Notes under the pieces: model-generated
The model's input: the letters and a program-made list of their open reading frames with translations, nothing else
Databases searched by the model: none
Told to the model about the DNA's origin: nothing
Program-made: the position numbers and the translations under genes
In this document: positions 33,444 through 41,182 of the stretch, in pieces
Layout: the number at the start of each line of letters is the position of its first letter
Position numbering within the stretch: position 1 is the first letter of the stretch
Assembly: GCF_023698535.1 (NCBI RefSeq)
Contig: NZ_JALJCL010000006.1
Span: 181,032-245,031 of the forward strand
From: Halorientalis regularis
Lineage (GTDB): Archaea; Halobacteriota; Halobacteria; Halobacteriales; Haloarculaceae
Direction: 5' to 3'
DNA length: 64,000 nucleotides

Positions 33444-34640
33444 TTACGACTCGCGGGCTCGCGTCGCGACGCCCGGGATACCCAGTTTGAGGAAGGCCGG
33501 CACTGCCAGCGTCGCGACGGCGACTTCCATCCCGCCGACGGTGAGGAACGCGGCGAAATACCCGTACTCGTCGGCGACGGTCCCGCCGACGAGGACGCCG
33601 GCCAGGAAGCCCAGACTGCCGACGGCGTTGAACGCGGCCATCGCGACGCCGCGCTGATCGTCGGCCGCCAGATCGGTGACCAGCGCCATCGTCGCGGGGG
33701 CCATCAGCGCGCCGATCACGCCGACTGCGACCATCGCCGCGCCGGCGAGCGCGACGGTCGGCGCGAGTCCGACGCCGATCACGACGAGGCCGTACAGCGT
33801 CGACCCCACGAGGACGGGGATGGTGCGGCCGATCCGATCCGAGAGGACGCCGAACGGGTACTGGAAGAGCGCGAAAGGCGCGAAAAAGAGTGCGAGCATC
33901 AGGCCCGTGCTGCCCGGTGAGAGCTCGAACACCTCCCGGAAGTACAGGGTTCCGACGAGGGCGAAAAAGCCCGCAGTGAGCCGGTCGACGAAGCCGAACG
34001 CACAAGGGACGAGGATGGCGGGCGTCTCCCGAACGGTCTCGCGGACCGCGCCGAGTCGACCCCGGTTCTCGCCCGGCGCTCGGTCGGTGACGCGGGCGGC
34101 GAGGAGGCCGACGGCGACCAGCAGTGCGCTGGCGGCGATCAGCGGCGCGAACGGGCTGACCTCGTACAGCTGGCCGCCCAGCGGCGCGCCCAGTGCCGTC
34201 CCGCCGCCGATGGCGATGCCAGCCGCGCCCATGTTGCGGCCGTGGCCGCCCTCCAGGTCCATCAGCATCGTGATCGACAGCGAGAACGCGCCGATGGTCG
34301 CCGCGCCCTGCAGTGTTCGCAGGCCGAGGACGGCGAGGAAGGGGAGGTCGATCACATGCGGGAGGCCGGCCAGCAGGGCGTAGCCGGCCGCGCCGCCGAG
34401 TGCGCCGGCGACGATGAACGGGACCCGGCGGCCGGCGGCGTCGCTGGCCGCGCCCCAGAGGCCGGCAAAGAGAACGAACGCCCCGAATTCGGCGGCGAGG
34501 AACCACATACTCGCGTCCAGCGTGGTGTCGGCACCCAGGGCCGCAACCAGTGTGTCGATACCGGGGTAGAGCAACACCTGTGCCAGGAGGACGGCGAACA
34601 CGACCGTCGCCAGGGCGGTGCGAGCCGAACGGGTCGTCAC
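33444..34640 (-). CDS. Major facilitator superfamily transporter
   Basis: 398 residues with 12 hydrophobic helices. MFS signature loops: GLWGAASDAAGRRVPFIVAG (helix 2-3) and GVLSDRIGRTIPVLVGS (helix 8-9). It is of the drug/sugar-efflux type; the substrate is unknown. GTG 34638-34640 was chosen, since the longer frame to 34760 is basic and not protein-like. It is convergent with hemA (2-nt gap) and divergent from the pterin dehydratase gene. Confidence 0.88.
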   Translation of the reverse strand: MTTRSARTALATVVFAVLLAQVLLYPGIDTLVAALGADTTLDASMWFLAAEFGAFVLFAGLWGAASDAAGRRVPFIVAGALGGAAGYALLAGLPHVIDLPFLAVLGLRTLQGAATIGAFSLSITMLMDLEGGHGRNMGAAGIAIGGGTALGAPLGGQLYEVSPFAPLIAASALLVAVGLLAARVTDRAPGENRGRLGAVRETVRETPAILVPCAFGFVDRLTAGFFALVGTLYFREVFELSPGSTGLMLALFFAPFALFQYPFGVLSDRIGRTIPVLVGSTLYGLVVIGVGLAPTVALAGAAMVAVGVIGALMAPATMALVTDLAADDQRGVAMAAFNAVGSLGFLAGVLVGGTVADEYGYFAAFLTVGGMEVAVATLAVPAFLKLGIPGVATRARES

Positions 34641-34723
34641 AGCCGGGCTTCGAGCCCGGGCGTGGAAGGGATTTCGATGCCGGGAGCCCGGACTTTTTGA
34701 CCCGGCCGCCCGAGTGTACTCGC

Positions 34724-35002
34724 ATGGCGGACCTGCTCGACGACTCCGAGATCGAAGCACAGCTTCCCGACGACTGGGACCGCGACGGCGACGAGATCGT
34801 CCGGACCTACGAGTTCGACTCCTATCTCCCCGGCGTCGGCTTCGCCTCGGGGATCGGCGGCATCGCCGAAGACGCCTGGCACCACCCCGAGATTACGATC
34901 ACCTGGGGCGAGGTGGAGGTCCGGCTGACCACCCACGACGCCGGCGGCATCACGGAGAAAGACATCGACCTCGCCGAGCGGTTCGACGACGTGTACGAGT
35001 GA
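34724..35002 (+). CDS. 4a-hydroxytetrahydrobiopterin (pterin-4a-carbinolamine) dehydratase
   Basis: 92 residues. The PCD/DCoH fold is seen in EIVRTYEFDSYLPGVGFASG, IAEDAWHHPEITITWGEVEV, with the active-site His pair in WHHPE, and TTHDAGGITEKDIDLAERF. It dehydrates 4a-hydroxy-pterin formed by aromatic amino acid hydroxylases or acts in pterin cofactor repair. ATG 34724 with a TTTTT stretch about 30 nt before it. It overlaps the following gene (GTGA). Confidence 0.92.
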   Translation: MADLLDDSEIEAQLPDDWDRDGDEIVRTYEFDSYLPGVGFASGIGGIAEDAWHHPEITITWGEVEVRLTTHDAGGITEKDIDLAERFDDVYE

Positions 35003-35415
35003 CGCCGGACGGCGGTAAGGAGGGCGACCCGACAGGCCGCGCCGAGTACGTCCTGGGCTGTCGGTTTCGGCTCGATCCGACCCCGGCGGAGCTACGCGCC
35101 GAACCCGCCGAGTTCGAGACGAAACTCTACCCGGAGGCCGACCCGCCCGGCGAGGACGGGTGGCTGTTCTTCCGGGACAACTGCTGGCGCGGCGCGTTGA
35201 ACGACCCGGACTATCTCCGTGAACAGACCGAAGACGCGCTGGGCGTCACGGTGCTGTCAGTCGACTTCCGGGAACTCCGGACCGACGAGACCTACCTCGA
35301 CGCACTGAGAGCCGAGATCGCCGCCGATCTGGACCCGTTCAACGCCGACAGCACGTCCGGAGTCCTCTCGAAATACCTCGGCTCGTCGATCCGCGTGGTC
35401 GACGGCGACGGCTGA
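34999..35415 (+). CDS. LWR-salt-like protein
   Basis: 138 residues. It matches the haloarchaeal LWR-salt family in the block DGWLFFRDNCWRGALNDPDY, followed by EDALGVTVLSVDFRELRTDE and VLSKYLGSSIRVV. At the naming position this member has Cys-Trp-Arg instead of Leu-Trp-Arg. The function is unknown. GTG 34999 overlaps the stop of the pterin dehydratase gene, so translation is coupled, though a functional link is only positional. Confidence 0.82.
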   Translation: MTPDGGKEGDPTGRAEYVLGCRFRLDPTPAELRAEPAEFETKLYPEADPPGEDGWLFFRDNCWRGALNDPDYLREQTEDALGVTVLSVDFRELRTDETYLDALRAEIAADLDPFNADSTSGVLSKYLGSSIRVVDGDG

Positions 35416-35469
35416 GCGACGGCCTGTCGAATCAGCACACCTTTCTTTCACGGAACATGAGTTGGAAGT

Positions 35470-35721
35470 ATGAGTGGGTACGACGATACTACGGCGATCG
35501 AAGTCGAACTACCGACGGCGTTGCTGGCGGCGGTCGACGAGGCGGGTGCCGCCGGTGGGTACGACGGGCGGTCCGAAGCGGTGCAGGCGGCGCTCGTGGC
35601 CTGGGTCGACGCCGTCGAGGCCGAGAGCGGCGAGAGCAGTGGCGCTCTCGGCGGGTTGTCGGAGGGACTGAGTGACGTGGACGTGGACGTGGGCGTGGAT
35701 GTCGGGGTCGACGAGGGATAG
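35470..35721 (+). CDS. Ribbon-helix-helix (CopG-like) small protein
   Basis: 83 residues. The first 45 fit a ribbon-helix-helix: the strand IEVELPTALLAAVDE, then GGYDGRSEAVQAALVAWVD. The C-terminal tail is an unusual acidic V/D repeat (DVDVDVGVDVGVDEG). It is probably a DNA-binding regulator or an antitoxin, but no partner toxin lies beside it. ATG 35470; a weaker ATG at 35457 in another frame is a shadow. Confidence 0.7.
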   Translation: MSGYDDTTAIEVELPTALLAAVDEAGAAGGYDGRSEAVQAALVAWVDAVEAESGESSGALGGLSEGLSDVDVDVGVDVGVDEG

Positions 35722-35780
35722 GAGGACGACCGGAGGGAGTCCTCCGGACTGAGTCCGGTGGCCGGCGAGAGCCGTGCGCG

Positions 35781-36542
35781 TCAGTCCGCGAACTTGCCGG
35801 CCGCGCGGGACCAGTCCCAGTCGCGGTGGCGCAGGCGCGGGCTCGCGTCGTCCGGAATCGCACCGTACTCCCGGAGCAGGTCCCGGATACCCGAGCCACC
35901 GCCGAAGTCGCCGCGGTACCAGCGGAACAGTTTCGGGACCGTCACGACGCCGGCCTCGGGGTCGTGATCGACGGTCGCGTCCAGATACGCGCGAGTCGCG
36001 CGGTCGAGTTGCTCGTCGATGCGGTCGGCCTCGTAGGCCCGGATCGCGGGGCAACTGGCCGCGCCGCAGTTGAGCGCGAAGTGGACCCGTGGGTCGGGGT
36101 CGGCCAGACGATACCGGCGCTCGAAGCGGCCGGCCAGGAGCCGTGGCAGGTACCCGAGGCCGTACTTCGTTCGGCTGCCACGGACGATGCCGTGTTCGAT
36201 GGCGTCGAGACTCAGGTCCGTTCCGGCGACTGTGACGGCGGTCGCCCGGAAAAACCGGAAAAAGCGCAACGGACTCTCGTACAGCTCGGGCCGGCGTGAG
36301 AGCAGGAGTTGGGTGCCCGCGTTGTAACAGTTCGACCAGAAGGCCAGCGCCAGGTCCGGATCGGACCGGAGCGGTTCGAGCGCGGCCTCGTCGTAGGCGG
36401 CCAGCCGCTCCAGGTAGGGATCGGGCGAGTCGTCAGCCCGGACGGCGGCGAGGAGTTTCCGGGCACAGTCGGTCGGGGCGAGGTCCGGTGTGGTCTCTCG
36501 CACCGTCGTCTTCTCACCCAGCGGGGTCGCCCCGTCGCTCAT
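35781..36542 (-). CDS. DUF547 domain protein
   Basis: 253 residues. DUF547 signature blocks: LALAFWSNCYNAGTQLLL, DLSLDAIEHGIVRG, DPRVHFALNCGAASCPAIRA (with the conserved Cys pair) and FRWYRGDFGGGSGIRDLL. The fold is transglutaminase-like, but a catalytic role is unproven. ATG at 36540-36542; the gene is divergent from the radical SAM gene. Confidence 0.85.
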   Translation of the reverse strand: MSDGATPLGEKTTVRETTPDLAPTDCARKLLAAVRADDSPDPYLERLAAYDEAALEPLRSDPDLALAFWSNCYNAGTQLLLSRRPELYESPLRFFRFFRATAVTVAGTDLSLDAIEHGIVRGSRTKYGLGYLPRLLAGRFERRYRLADPDPRVHFALNCGAASCPAIRAYEADRIDEQLDRATRAYLDATVDHDPEAGVVTVPKLFRWYRGDFGGGSGIRDLLREYGAIPDDASPRLRHRDWDWSRAAGKFAD

Positions 36543-36643
36543 GGAAGTACGGGAGGCTCGTGCGTCAAAAAGCGTTGTGCGGTCCGGTACCGGTCGCGCA
36601 CACGCCCGTCGCCGGCTCTGTAGTCGCCGTACACAGAGCCCAT

Positions 36644-36653
36644 ATCATTAACA
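36644..36653 (+). promoter_or_regulatory. TATA-like box of the radical SAM gene
   Basis: ATCATTAACA centred about 28 nt before the ATG at 36676. Confidence 0.45.
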
Positions 36654-36675
36654 AAGCTTCGTCGCTAGGGGACCC

Positions 36676-38094
36676 ATGGCAAACGAGCCGACGACGCTCG
36701 CGGAGACGACGAGTCTCTGCCCGGCGTGTCTGGAACGGGTCCCCGGGACCTACGAGGACCGGGGCGACGGGGTGCATCTCACGCGGACGTGTCCGGACCA
36801 CGGGACGACCAGCCGGCAGGTCTGGGGCTCGCGCGACCACTGGGAGTGGGCGGACGCCTTCGGCCCCGACTTCTCGACCGACACCGACGAGGTGGACCTG
36901 ACCGTCGAGAACGACCACGCCTGTCTGGCGGTGGTCGAGGTCACCTCGGACTGCAACCTCTCGTGTTCGTACTGTTTCGCGAGTTCCGGGCCGGGCGGCA
37001 AGCACCGCCCGACCGCGGAGATCGTCGAGCTGCTGGAGACCGTCAGATCCGAGGGCGGCCCGCGGCCCATCCAGTTCTCGGGCGGGGAGCCCACAGTGCG
37101 GGCGGACCTGCCGGACCTCGTGGAGCGCGCCCGGGAGATGGGGTTCGAACACGTCCAGGTGAACACGAACGGGCTGAAACTGGCGACCGTCGATGGGTAC
37201 GCCGGCCGGCTGGCAGCGGCGGGTGTCACCGCGGTCTACCTGCAGTTCGACGGCCTGCGACCGGAGACATACGAGGCGATACGGGAGGTCGATATCGCGG
37301 CCGAAAAGCGCGAGGCCATCGCAGCCTGCCGGGACGCGAACCTGCCGGTCGTGCTGGTGCCGACCGTGGTCCCGGGGACTAACGACGACGAGATGGGCGA
37401 CATCGTGCGGTTCGGCCTGGAGAACGCGGACGTGGTGCAGTCGATCAATTTCCAGCCGGTGGCTCACTTCGGCCGGTACGCCGAGAGCGAGGGTCGATTT
37501 CCGCTTGACGAGGTGGCGCGCCGGCTCGCGGCGCAGGTGGACGCGCTCGACCCGCGGGACCTCCTGCCGATCCCCTGCTGTTCGTCGTACTGTCAGCTGG
37601 CGACGGCACTCAAACCCGACGACGACGGCGGAGCGACGGCACTGACGACGTTCATCGACGACGATACGTTCGACTCGCTGTCCGGACTGGTCGACGAGGG
37701 CGACTGGATGGAGTTGCTGGCGAACACGACCGCCGGGAAAGAGCGGGCCTGTTCGGCGGCGGGCTGTTGTGGCGGGATGGACCTCCCCGCGGGCGCGGCG
37801 GACCTGTTCGATCAGGTCCTGCCGGTCTCGATCACGGGGTTCATGGACGCCGACGCCGCCGACGTGGAGCGGCTGGACAACTGCTGTATCTCCGTCCCGA
37901 CGCCGGACGGCGACCTCGTGCCGTTCTGTGGCTACAACATGACGACCGAGGACGGCGACTACGCGCTCCGGAACCGTCACGACTGGGGCGGCCGGCCCGC
38001 AGTCGAGGCCCCCGAACTCGCGGACCTCGACGTGGACGACCCGCCGGCCGCCGACGGGGGCGAGGGCGAGACGGTCCCGGAGGAGGGTGACTGA
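36676..38094 (+). CDS. Radical SAM protein, Tes/MJ0619-like
   Basis: 472 residues. An N-terminal zinc-ribbon-like part (Cys15, Cys18, Cys39 and CPDHG) precedes the radical SAM core with CxxxCxxC at Cys93, Cys97 and Cys100 (DCNLSCSYC). SGGEP, VQVNTNGLKLA and VVLVPTVVPGTNDDE follow. The C-terminal region has many extra Cys (PCCSSYCQ, AAGCCGG, DNCCIS, PFCGYN) that probably bind more Fe-S clusters. This architecture fits the tetraether lipid synthase (Tes) / MJ0619 group, which makes unusual C-C or C-methyl bonds. A methyltransferase gene follows 2 nt later. The substrate here is uncertain. Confidence 0.85.
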   Translation: MANEPTTLAETTSLCPACLERVPGTYEDRGDGVHLTRTCPDHGTTSRQVWGSRDHWEWADAFGPDFSTDTDEVDLTVENDHACLAVVEVTSDCNLSCSYCFASSGPGGKHRPTAEIVELLETVRSEGGPRPIQFSGGEPTVRADLPDLVERAREMGFEHVQVNTNGLKLATVDGYAGRLAAAGVTAVYLQFDGLRPETYEAIREVDIAAEKREAIAACRDANLPVVLVPTVVPGTNDDEMGDIVRFGLENADVVQSINFQPVAHFGRYAESEGRFPLDEVARRLAAQVDALDPRDLLPIPCCSSYCQLATALKPDDDGGATALTTFIDDDTFDSLSGLVDEGDWMELLANTTAGKERACSAAGCCGGMDLPAGAADLFDQVLPVSITGFMDADAADVERLDNCCISVPTPDGDLVPFCGYNMTTEDGDYALRNRHDWGGRPAVEAPELADLDVDDPPAADGGEGETVPEEGD

Positions 38095-38096
38095 CC

Positions 38097-38801
38097 GTGC
38101 AGAACCCACTCGACGCCGCGCTGGCGAACCCCTGGGGCGCGCTCCGGCGCGTGCTGGGTGACCCCCTCCACCCTGGTGGGACCGACGCGACCCGGCGATT
38201 GCTCGACCGCGCTGACGTGGGCGCGGACACGCGACTGCTCGACGCGGGCTGTGGTGCAGGCGGGGCGCTCGACCTGGCCCGCGACCGCGGCGCGCGGGCG
38301 GTCGGACTGGATCGCGACCCGGGCGGCGACGGCGCGGTCCGGGGCGACCTGACGGCGCTCCCCGTCCGGACTGGTGGCGTGGAGGTGGTGCTCTCGGAGT
38401 GTGTCCTCTGTCTGGCCGACGACGTGGACGCGGCGCTGGCGGAGAGCCGGCGCGTCCTCGGTCCGGGCGGCCGACTCGCCCTCTCGGACGTGGTCGTCGA
38501 CGGCGACGTGCCCGACCTCCCCGAGCCAGTCGCGCAGGCGCTCTGTCTCACCGGCGAGCGCGAGCGGGCGGCACTCCTCGACCGGATCGAAGGGCATAGC
38601 TTCGCCCTCGGCGAGGTCCGCGATCACCGCGAGGACCTGCTGGCCATGCGCGAGCAGGTCGCGGCCGCCGTCGACTACGAGGGCCTGCTGGGGCTGTTCG
38701 GTGCGCGAGGGGACCGACTCCTGGCGGGTATCGAGGACCTCGAAGCCGCCGTCGAGGACGGTCGGGTCAGCTACGTCTCGCTGGTCGCGACCGCGGAGTG
38801 A
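38097..38801 (+). CDS. Class I SAM methyltransferase next to the radical SAM gene
   Basis: 234 residues. SAM-binding motif I LLDAGCGAGGALDL and a following acidic strand AVGLDRDPG. CVLCLADDVDAALAE and GPGGRLALSDVV are motifs of small-molecule methyltransferases. GTG 38097 is 2 nt after the radical SAM stop, so both form one transcript. It probably modifies the same substrate as, or a partner product of, the radical SAM enzyme. Confidence 0.84.
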   Translation: MQNPLDAALANPWGALRRVLGDPLHPGGTDATRRLLDRADVGADTRLLDAGCGAGGALDLARDRGARAVGLDRDPGGDGAVRGDLTALPVRTGGVEVVLSECVLCLADDVDAALAESRRVLGPGGRLALSDVVVDGDVPDLPEPVAQALCLTGERERAALLDRIEGHSFALGEVRDHREDLLAMREQVAAAVDYEGLLGLFGARGDRLLAGIEDLEAAVEDGRVSYVSLVATAE

Positions 38802-38820
38802 GCGGGACGACGACGGCAAC

Positions 38821-39462
38821 TTACTCCTCCAACCGGGCCGTCGCGACGACGACGCTCCCGCCGTAGTAGTCGTCGACCGACGCCGTGGGGAAGGCCGTCG
38901 CCAGTGCGTCGGTTACCTCGGTCTCGGAGATCCAGTTCGTACTCGCCCGGAACAGGGGGAGGATCACGGGATTGAGAACGCGCCAGGGGAGCGACTGGAA
39001 CGGGCGGGCGTCCAGCACCGCGAACCGGCCGCCGGGCGCGAGGACCGACCGGGTGGCGTCGAGGACGGCTCCGGGGTCGGGCATCGCGCTGAGCGACATC
39101 GCGGCGTAGGCGGCGTCGAAGGAACCGGTGACGGGGAGCGTCGCGGCGTCGGCCCGGACCACGTGGACGTTCTCCCAACCTGCTTCGCGGACGGTCTCGC
39201 GGGCGCGTTCGACCATCCCGGCGCTGTAGTCGAGGCCGACGACGGTTCCATCGGGGCCGACGCGCTCGCGGAGGGCCGCGAAGTTGGTCCCCGGCCCACA
39301 GCCGAGTTCGAGGACGCGTTCGCCGTGGTCGAGCGCGAGCGCCTCGACGCCGCGCCGGCGGAAGGTCCCCTCGCGACCGAAGAACGCCAGCCCGTAGAGG
39401 AGCCGCTGCGCGCCGGTGTGGCGACTCCACCAGTCGTAGAGCCGCTGACCGCGCGTGCTCAC
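38821..39462 (-). CDS. Class I SAM methyltransferase (UbiE/membrane-associated type)
   Basis: 213 residues. Motif I is VLELGCGPGTNF, followed by GLDYSAGMVERAR, and GSFDAAYAAMSLSAMPDPGA is the post-I region. A hydrophobic stretch near the C-terminus (VLNPVILPLFRAS) may bind a membrane. GTG 39460-39462 was chosen because VSTRGQRLYDWWSRH starts the conserved region; the longer open frame is not protein-like. Possibly a quinone, lipid or phospholipid methyltransferase. Confidence 0.84.
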   Translation of the reverse strand: MSTRGQRLYDWWSRHTGAQRLLYGLAFFGREGTFRRRGVEALALDHGERVLELGCGPGTNFAALRERVGPDGTVVGLDYSAGMVERARETVREAGWENVHVVRADAATLPVTGSFDAAYAAMSLSAMPDPGAVLDATRSVLAPGGRFAVLDARPFQSLPWRVLNPVILPLFRASTNWISETEVTDALATAFPTASVDDYYGGSVVVATARLEE

Positions 39463-39617
39463 GCTCTCACCCGTGGGATGGTGAGCGGGTCCAGCGCCGT
39501 CTGCGAGTCTGTCATTGGGTTGGCCCTTCGACCGGCATCGGAAAGGGGATTTCGGCGGGCGGCGCACGACCCCGGGCGGCGACAACGCTTTCTGCGCCCG
39601 GGGAGACAGGCGCAGGC

Positions 39618-40373
39618 ATGGGGACGACGCCACAGCCGGGGGGCACAGTCGACGAACCGATCACGCTGTCGACGGGGGAGACGGTCTCGGTGCCGCTATC
39701 GACGGACGCGACGGTGTACGGCGCGATCTTCTCGGCCGACCGGGGGGCCGTCGACGAGTTGCTCCCGCGGGGACTCGCGCCGATCCGGGCCACGCCGCGG
39801 CGCGCGGCGGTGACCGTCCTCGCCGTCGAGTACCACCGGATCGGCGACGACATCATGACGCCCTACGACGAGTTCAGCGTCATGTTCCCGGCCGTCGAGG
39901 CCGGGGAGCGTTCCTGGCCGCTCGCGTCGCTGGCCACCCACGGTGCGTCGGGGTACGTCTGGTACCTGCCGGTCACGACCGAACCCGCGAAGGCGCTCGG
40001 CGTCGACATCTGGGGGTACCCGAAGGAGGTCGCCGAGATCGACCACGACGACCACGTGGCCGGGCGGCGAACGACCGTCAGAGCCGACGGCCAGGACGTG
40101 ATCACGCTGGACGTGGAGAAGGCGCCAGCAATCGACCAGGTGCAAGACGGCGCGTCCTACACCGTCAAGGACGGGCAGATCCTCCGTGAGCCGCTGACGC
40201 TGGACGGGAACCTCGGCGGGTGGCCCTGCTCGGCCCAGGTGGAGTGGACGCTGGGGGACCACCCACGAGCCGACCGGCTCCGGGAGCTGGATCTGGGGTC
40301 GCGGGCGCTGGCGCGGCTCTGGTTCGACGGCGAGTTCGTGATCGGGGCCGGCGAGCCCGTCGGGACGGTCTGA
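39618..40373 (+). CDS. Acetoacetate decarboxylase family protein
   Basis: 251 residues. The Schiff-base Lys lies in GVDIWGYPKEVAEI (Lys136), preceded by YLPVTTEPAKAL. This is the acetoacetate decarboxylase-like beta-cone fold. Many members of this family are not true decarboxylases but aldolase-dehydratases. The substrate is unknown. ATG 39618. Confidence 0.86.
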   Translation: MGTTPQPGGTVDEPITLSTGETVSVPLSTDATVYGAIFSADRGAVDELLPRGLAPIRATPRRAAVTVLAVEYHRIGDDIMTPYDEFSVMFPAVEAGERSWPLASLATHGASGYVWYLPVTTEPAKALGVDIWGYPKEVAEIDHDDHVAGRRTTVRADGQDVITLDVEKAPAIDQVQDGASYTVKDGQILREPLTLDGNLGGWPCSAQVEWTLGDHPRADRLRELDLGSRALARLWFDGEFVIGAGEPVGTV

Positions 40374-40480
40374 CGGGGCCGAGCAGGTCGTGCATCCCCG
40401 TTTCGTCCGGTGGTACGCGGCCCCGAAACGGACAGAAGGCACTTATCGACTAATCCCGTAGCCACACGATCCCGAGTCAG

Positions 40481-41179
40481 ATGGTGTCCTACGACTTCTG
40501 GTTGCTCGATCTCGACGGCACGCTGGTCGACGTCCAGCCCGACTACGTCAGCGGCGTGTTCGAGGAGGTCGGGGACCGCCTCGGTCGCGGGTTCACCGAC
40601 CGGGAGGCCGAGATCATCTGGCACGGTCTGGGCGGGTCGCGCAACGAGCAACTGGCCGAGTGGGGCGTCGACGTGGCGCAGTTCTGGAAGACGTTCCACG
40701 ACGTGGAGGACGCCCAGGCCCGGGCCCGACACACCTACCTCTACGACGACGCCGACTTCGTCGCGGACCTGGACGCCCCGGTCGGCCTCGTCACGCACTG
40801 TCAGCAGTACCTCACCGATCCCGTGCTGGACCGGCTGGACATCCGCGACTGGTTCGACACCGTCGTCTGCTGTACCGAGGAGATCGGCTGGAAACCAGAC
40901 CCCGGGCCGGTCGAGCTGGCCATGGACGATCTCGGTGTCGGCTACAATGGACACGCGGGTGTCCCCGCGAGCCGAGCGAGCGGGGGCTCGGAAGCGCATC
41001 GCGTTTCCGGTGTCCTCGCGGGCGACGGCCCGCACGACATCGGCGCGGCCTGGAACGCCGGCCTCGACGGCATCCACGTCGAGCGCCACGACCCGCACCG
41101 CCGGGGCCAGTGCGTGCTGGGCGACCGCCGGATCGAGAGCTTCTCCGAACTCGGCGGCGAGTCGACGGCGGGCGACTGA
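40481..41179 (+). CDS. HAD hydrolase with a 51-bp in-frame insertion
   Basis: 232 residues. Motif I WLLDLDGTLVDV (Asp10, Asp12), motif II VTHC, the Lys region GWKPDPGPVE and motif IV GDGPHDIGAAW are present. Between DLGVGYNGH and the motif IV block VLAGDGPHD, 17 extra residues (roughly PASRASGGSEAHRVSGV) come from a 51-bp insertion with hairpins and a 12-bp direct repeat at its ends. The frame is kept, so activity may be retained. Substrate unknown. ATG 40481. Confidence 0.85.
   Translation: MVSYDFWLLDLDGTLVDVQPDYVSGVFEEVGDRLGRGFTDREAEIIWHGLGGSRNEQLAEWGVDVAQFWKTFHDVEDAQARARHTYLYDDADFVADLDAPVGLVTHCQQYLTDPVLDRLDIRDWFDTVVCCTEEIGWKPDPGPVELAMDDLGVGYNGHAGVPASRASGGSEAHRVSGVLAGDGPHDIGAAWNAGLDGIHVERHDPHRRGQCVLGDRRIESFSELGGESTAGD
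40958..41020. repeat. 51-bp insertion unit flanked by 12-bp direct repeats in the HAD gene
   Basis: GGTGTCCCCGCG (40958-40969) and GGTGTCCTCGCG (41009-41020) match 11 of 12 bases and are 51 bases apart. Inside are CCGAGC...GCTCGG and GGAAGCGC...GCGTTTCC near-hairpins and the string CCGAGCGAGCGGGG. Removing one copy plus the insert restores an uninterrupted HAD motif region. Confidence 0.7.
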
Positions 41180-41182
41180 GTT

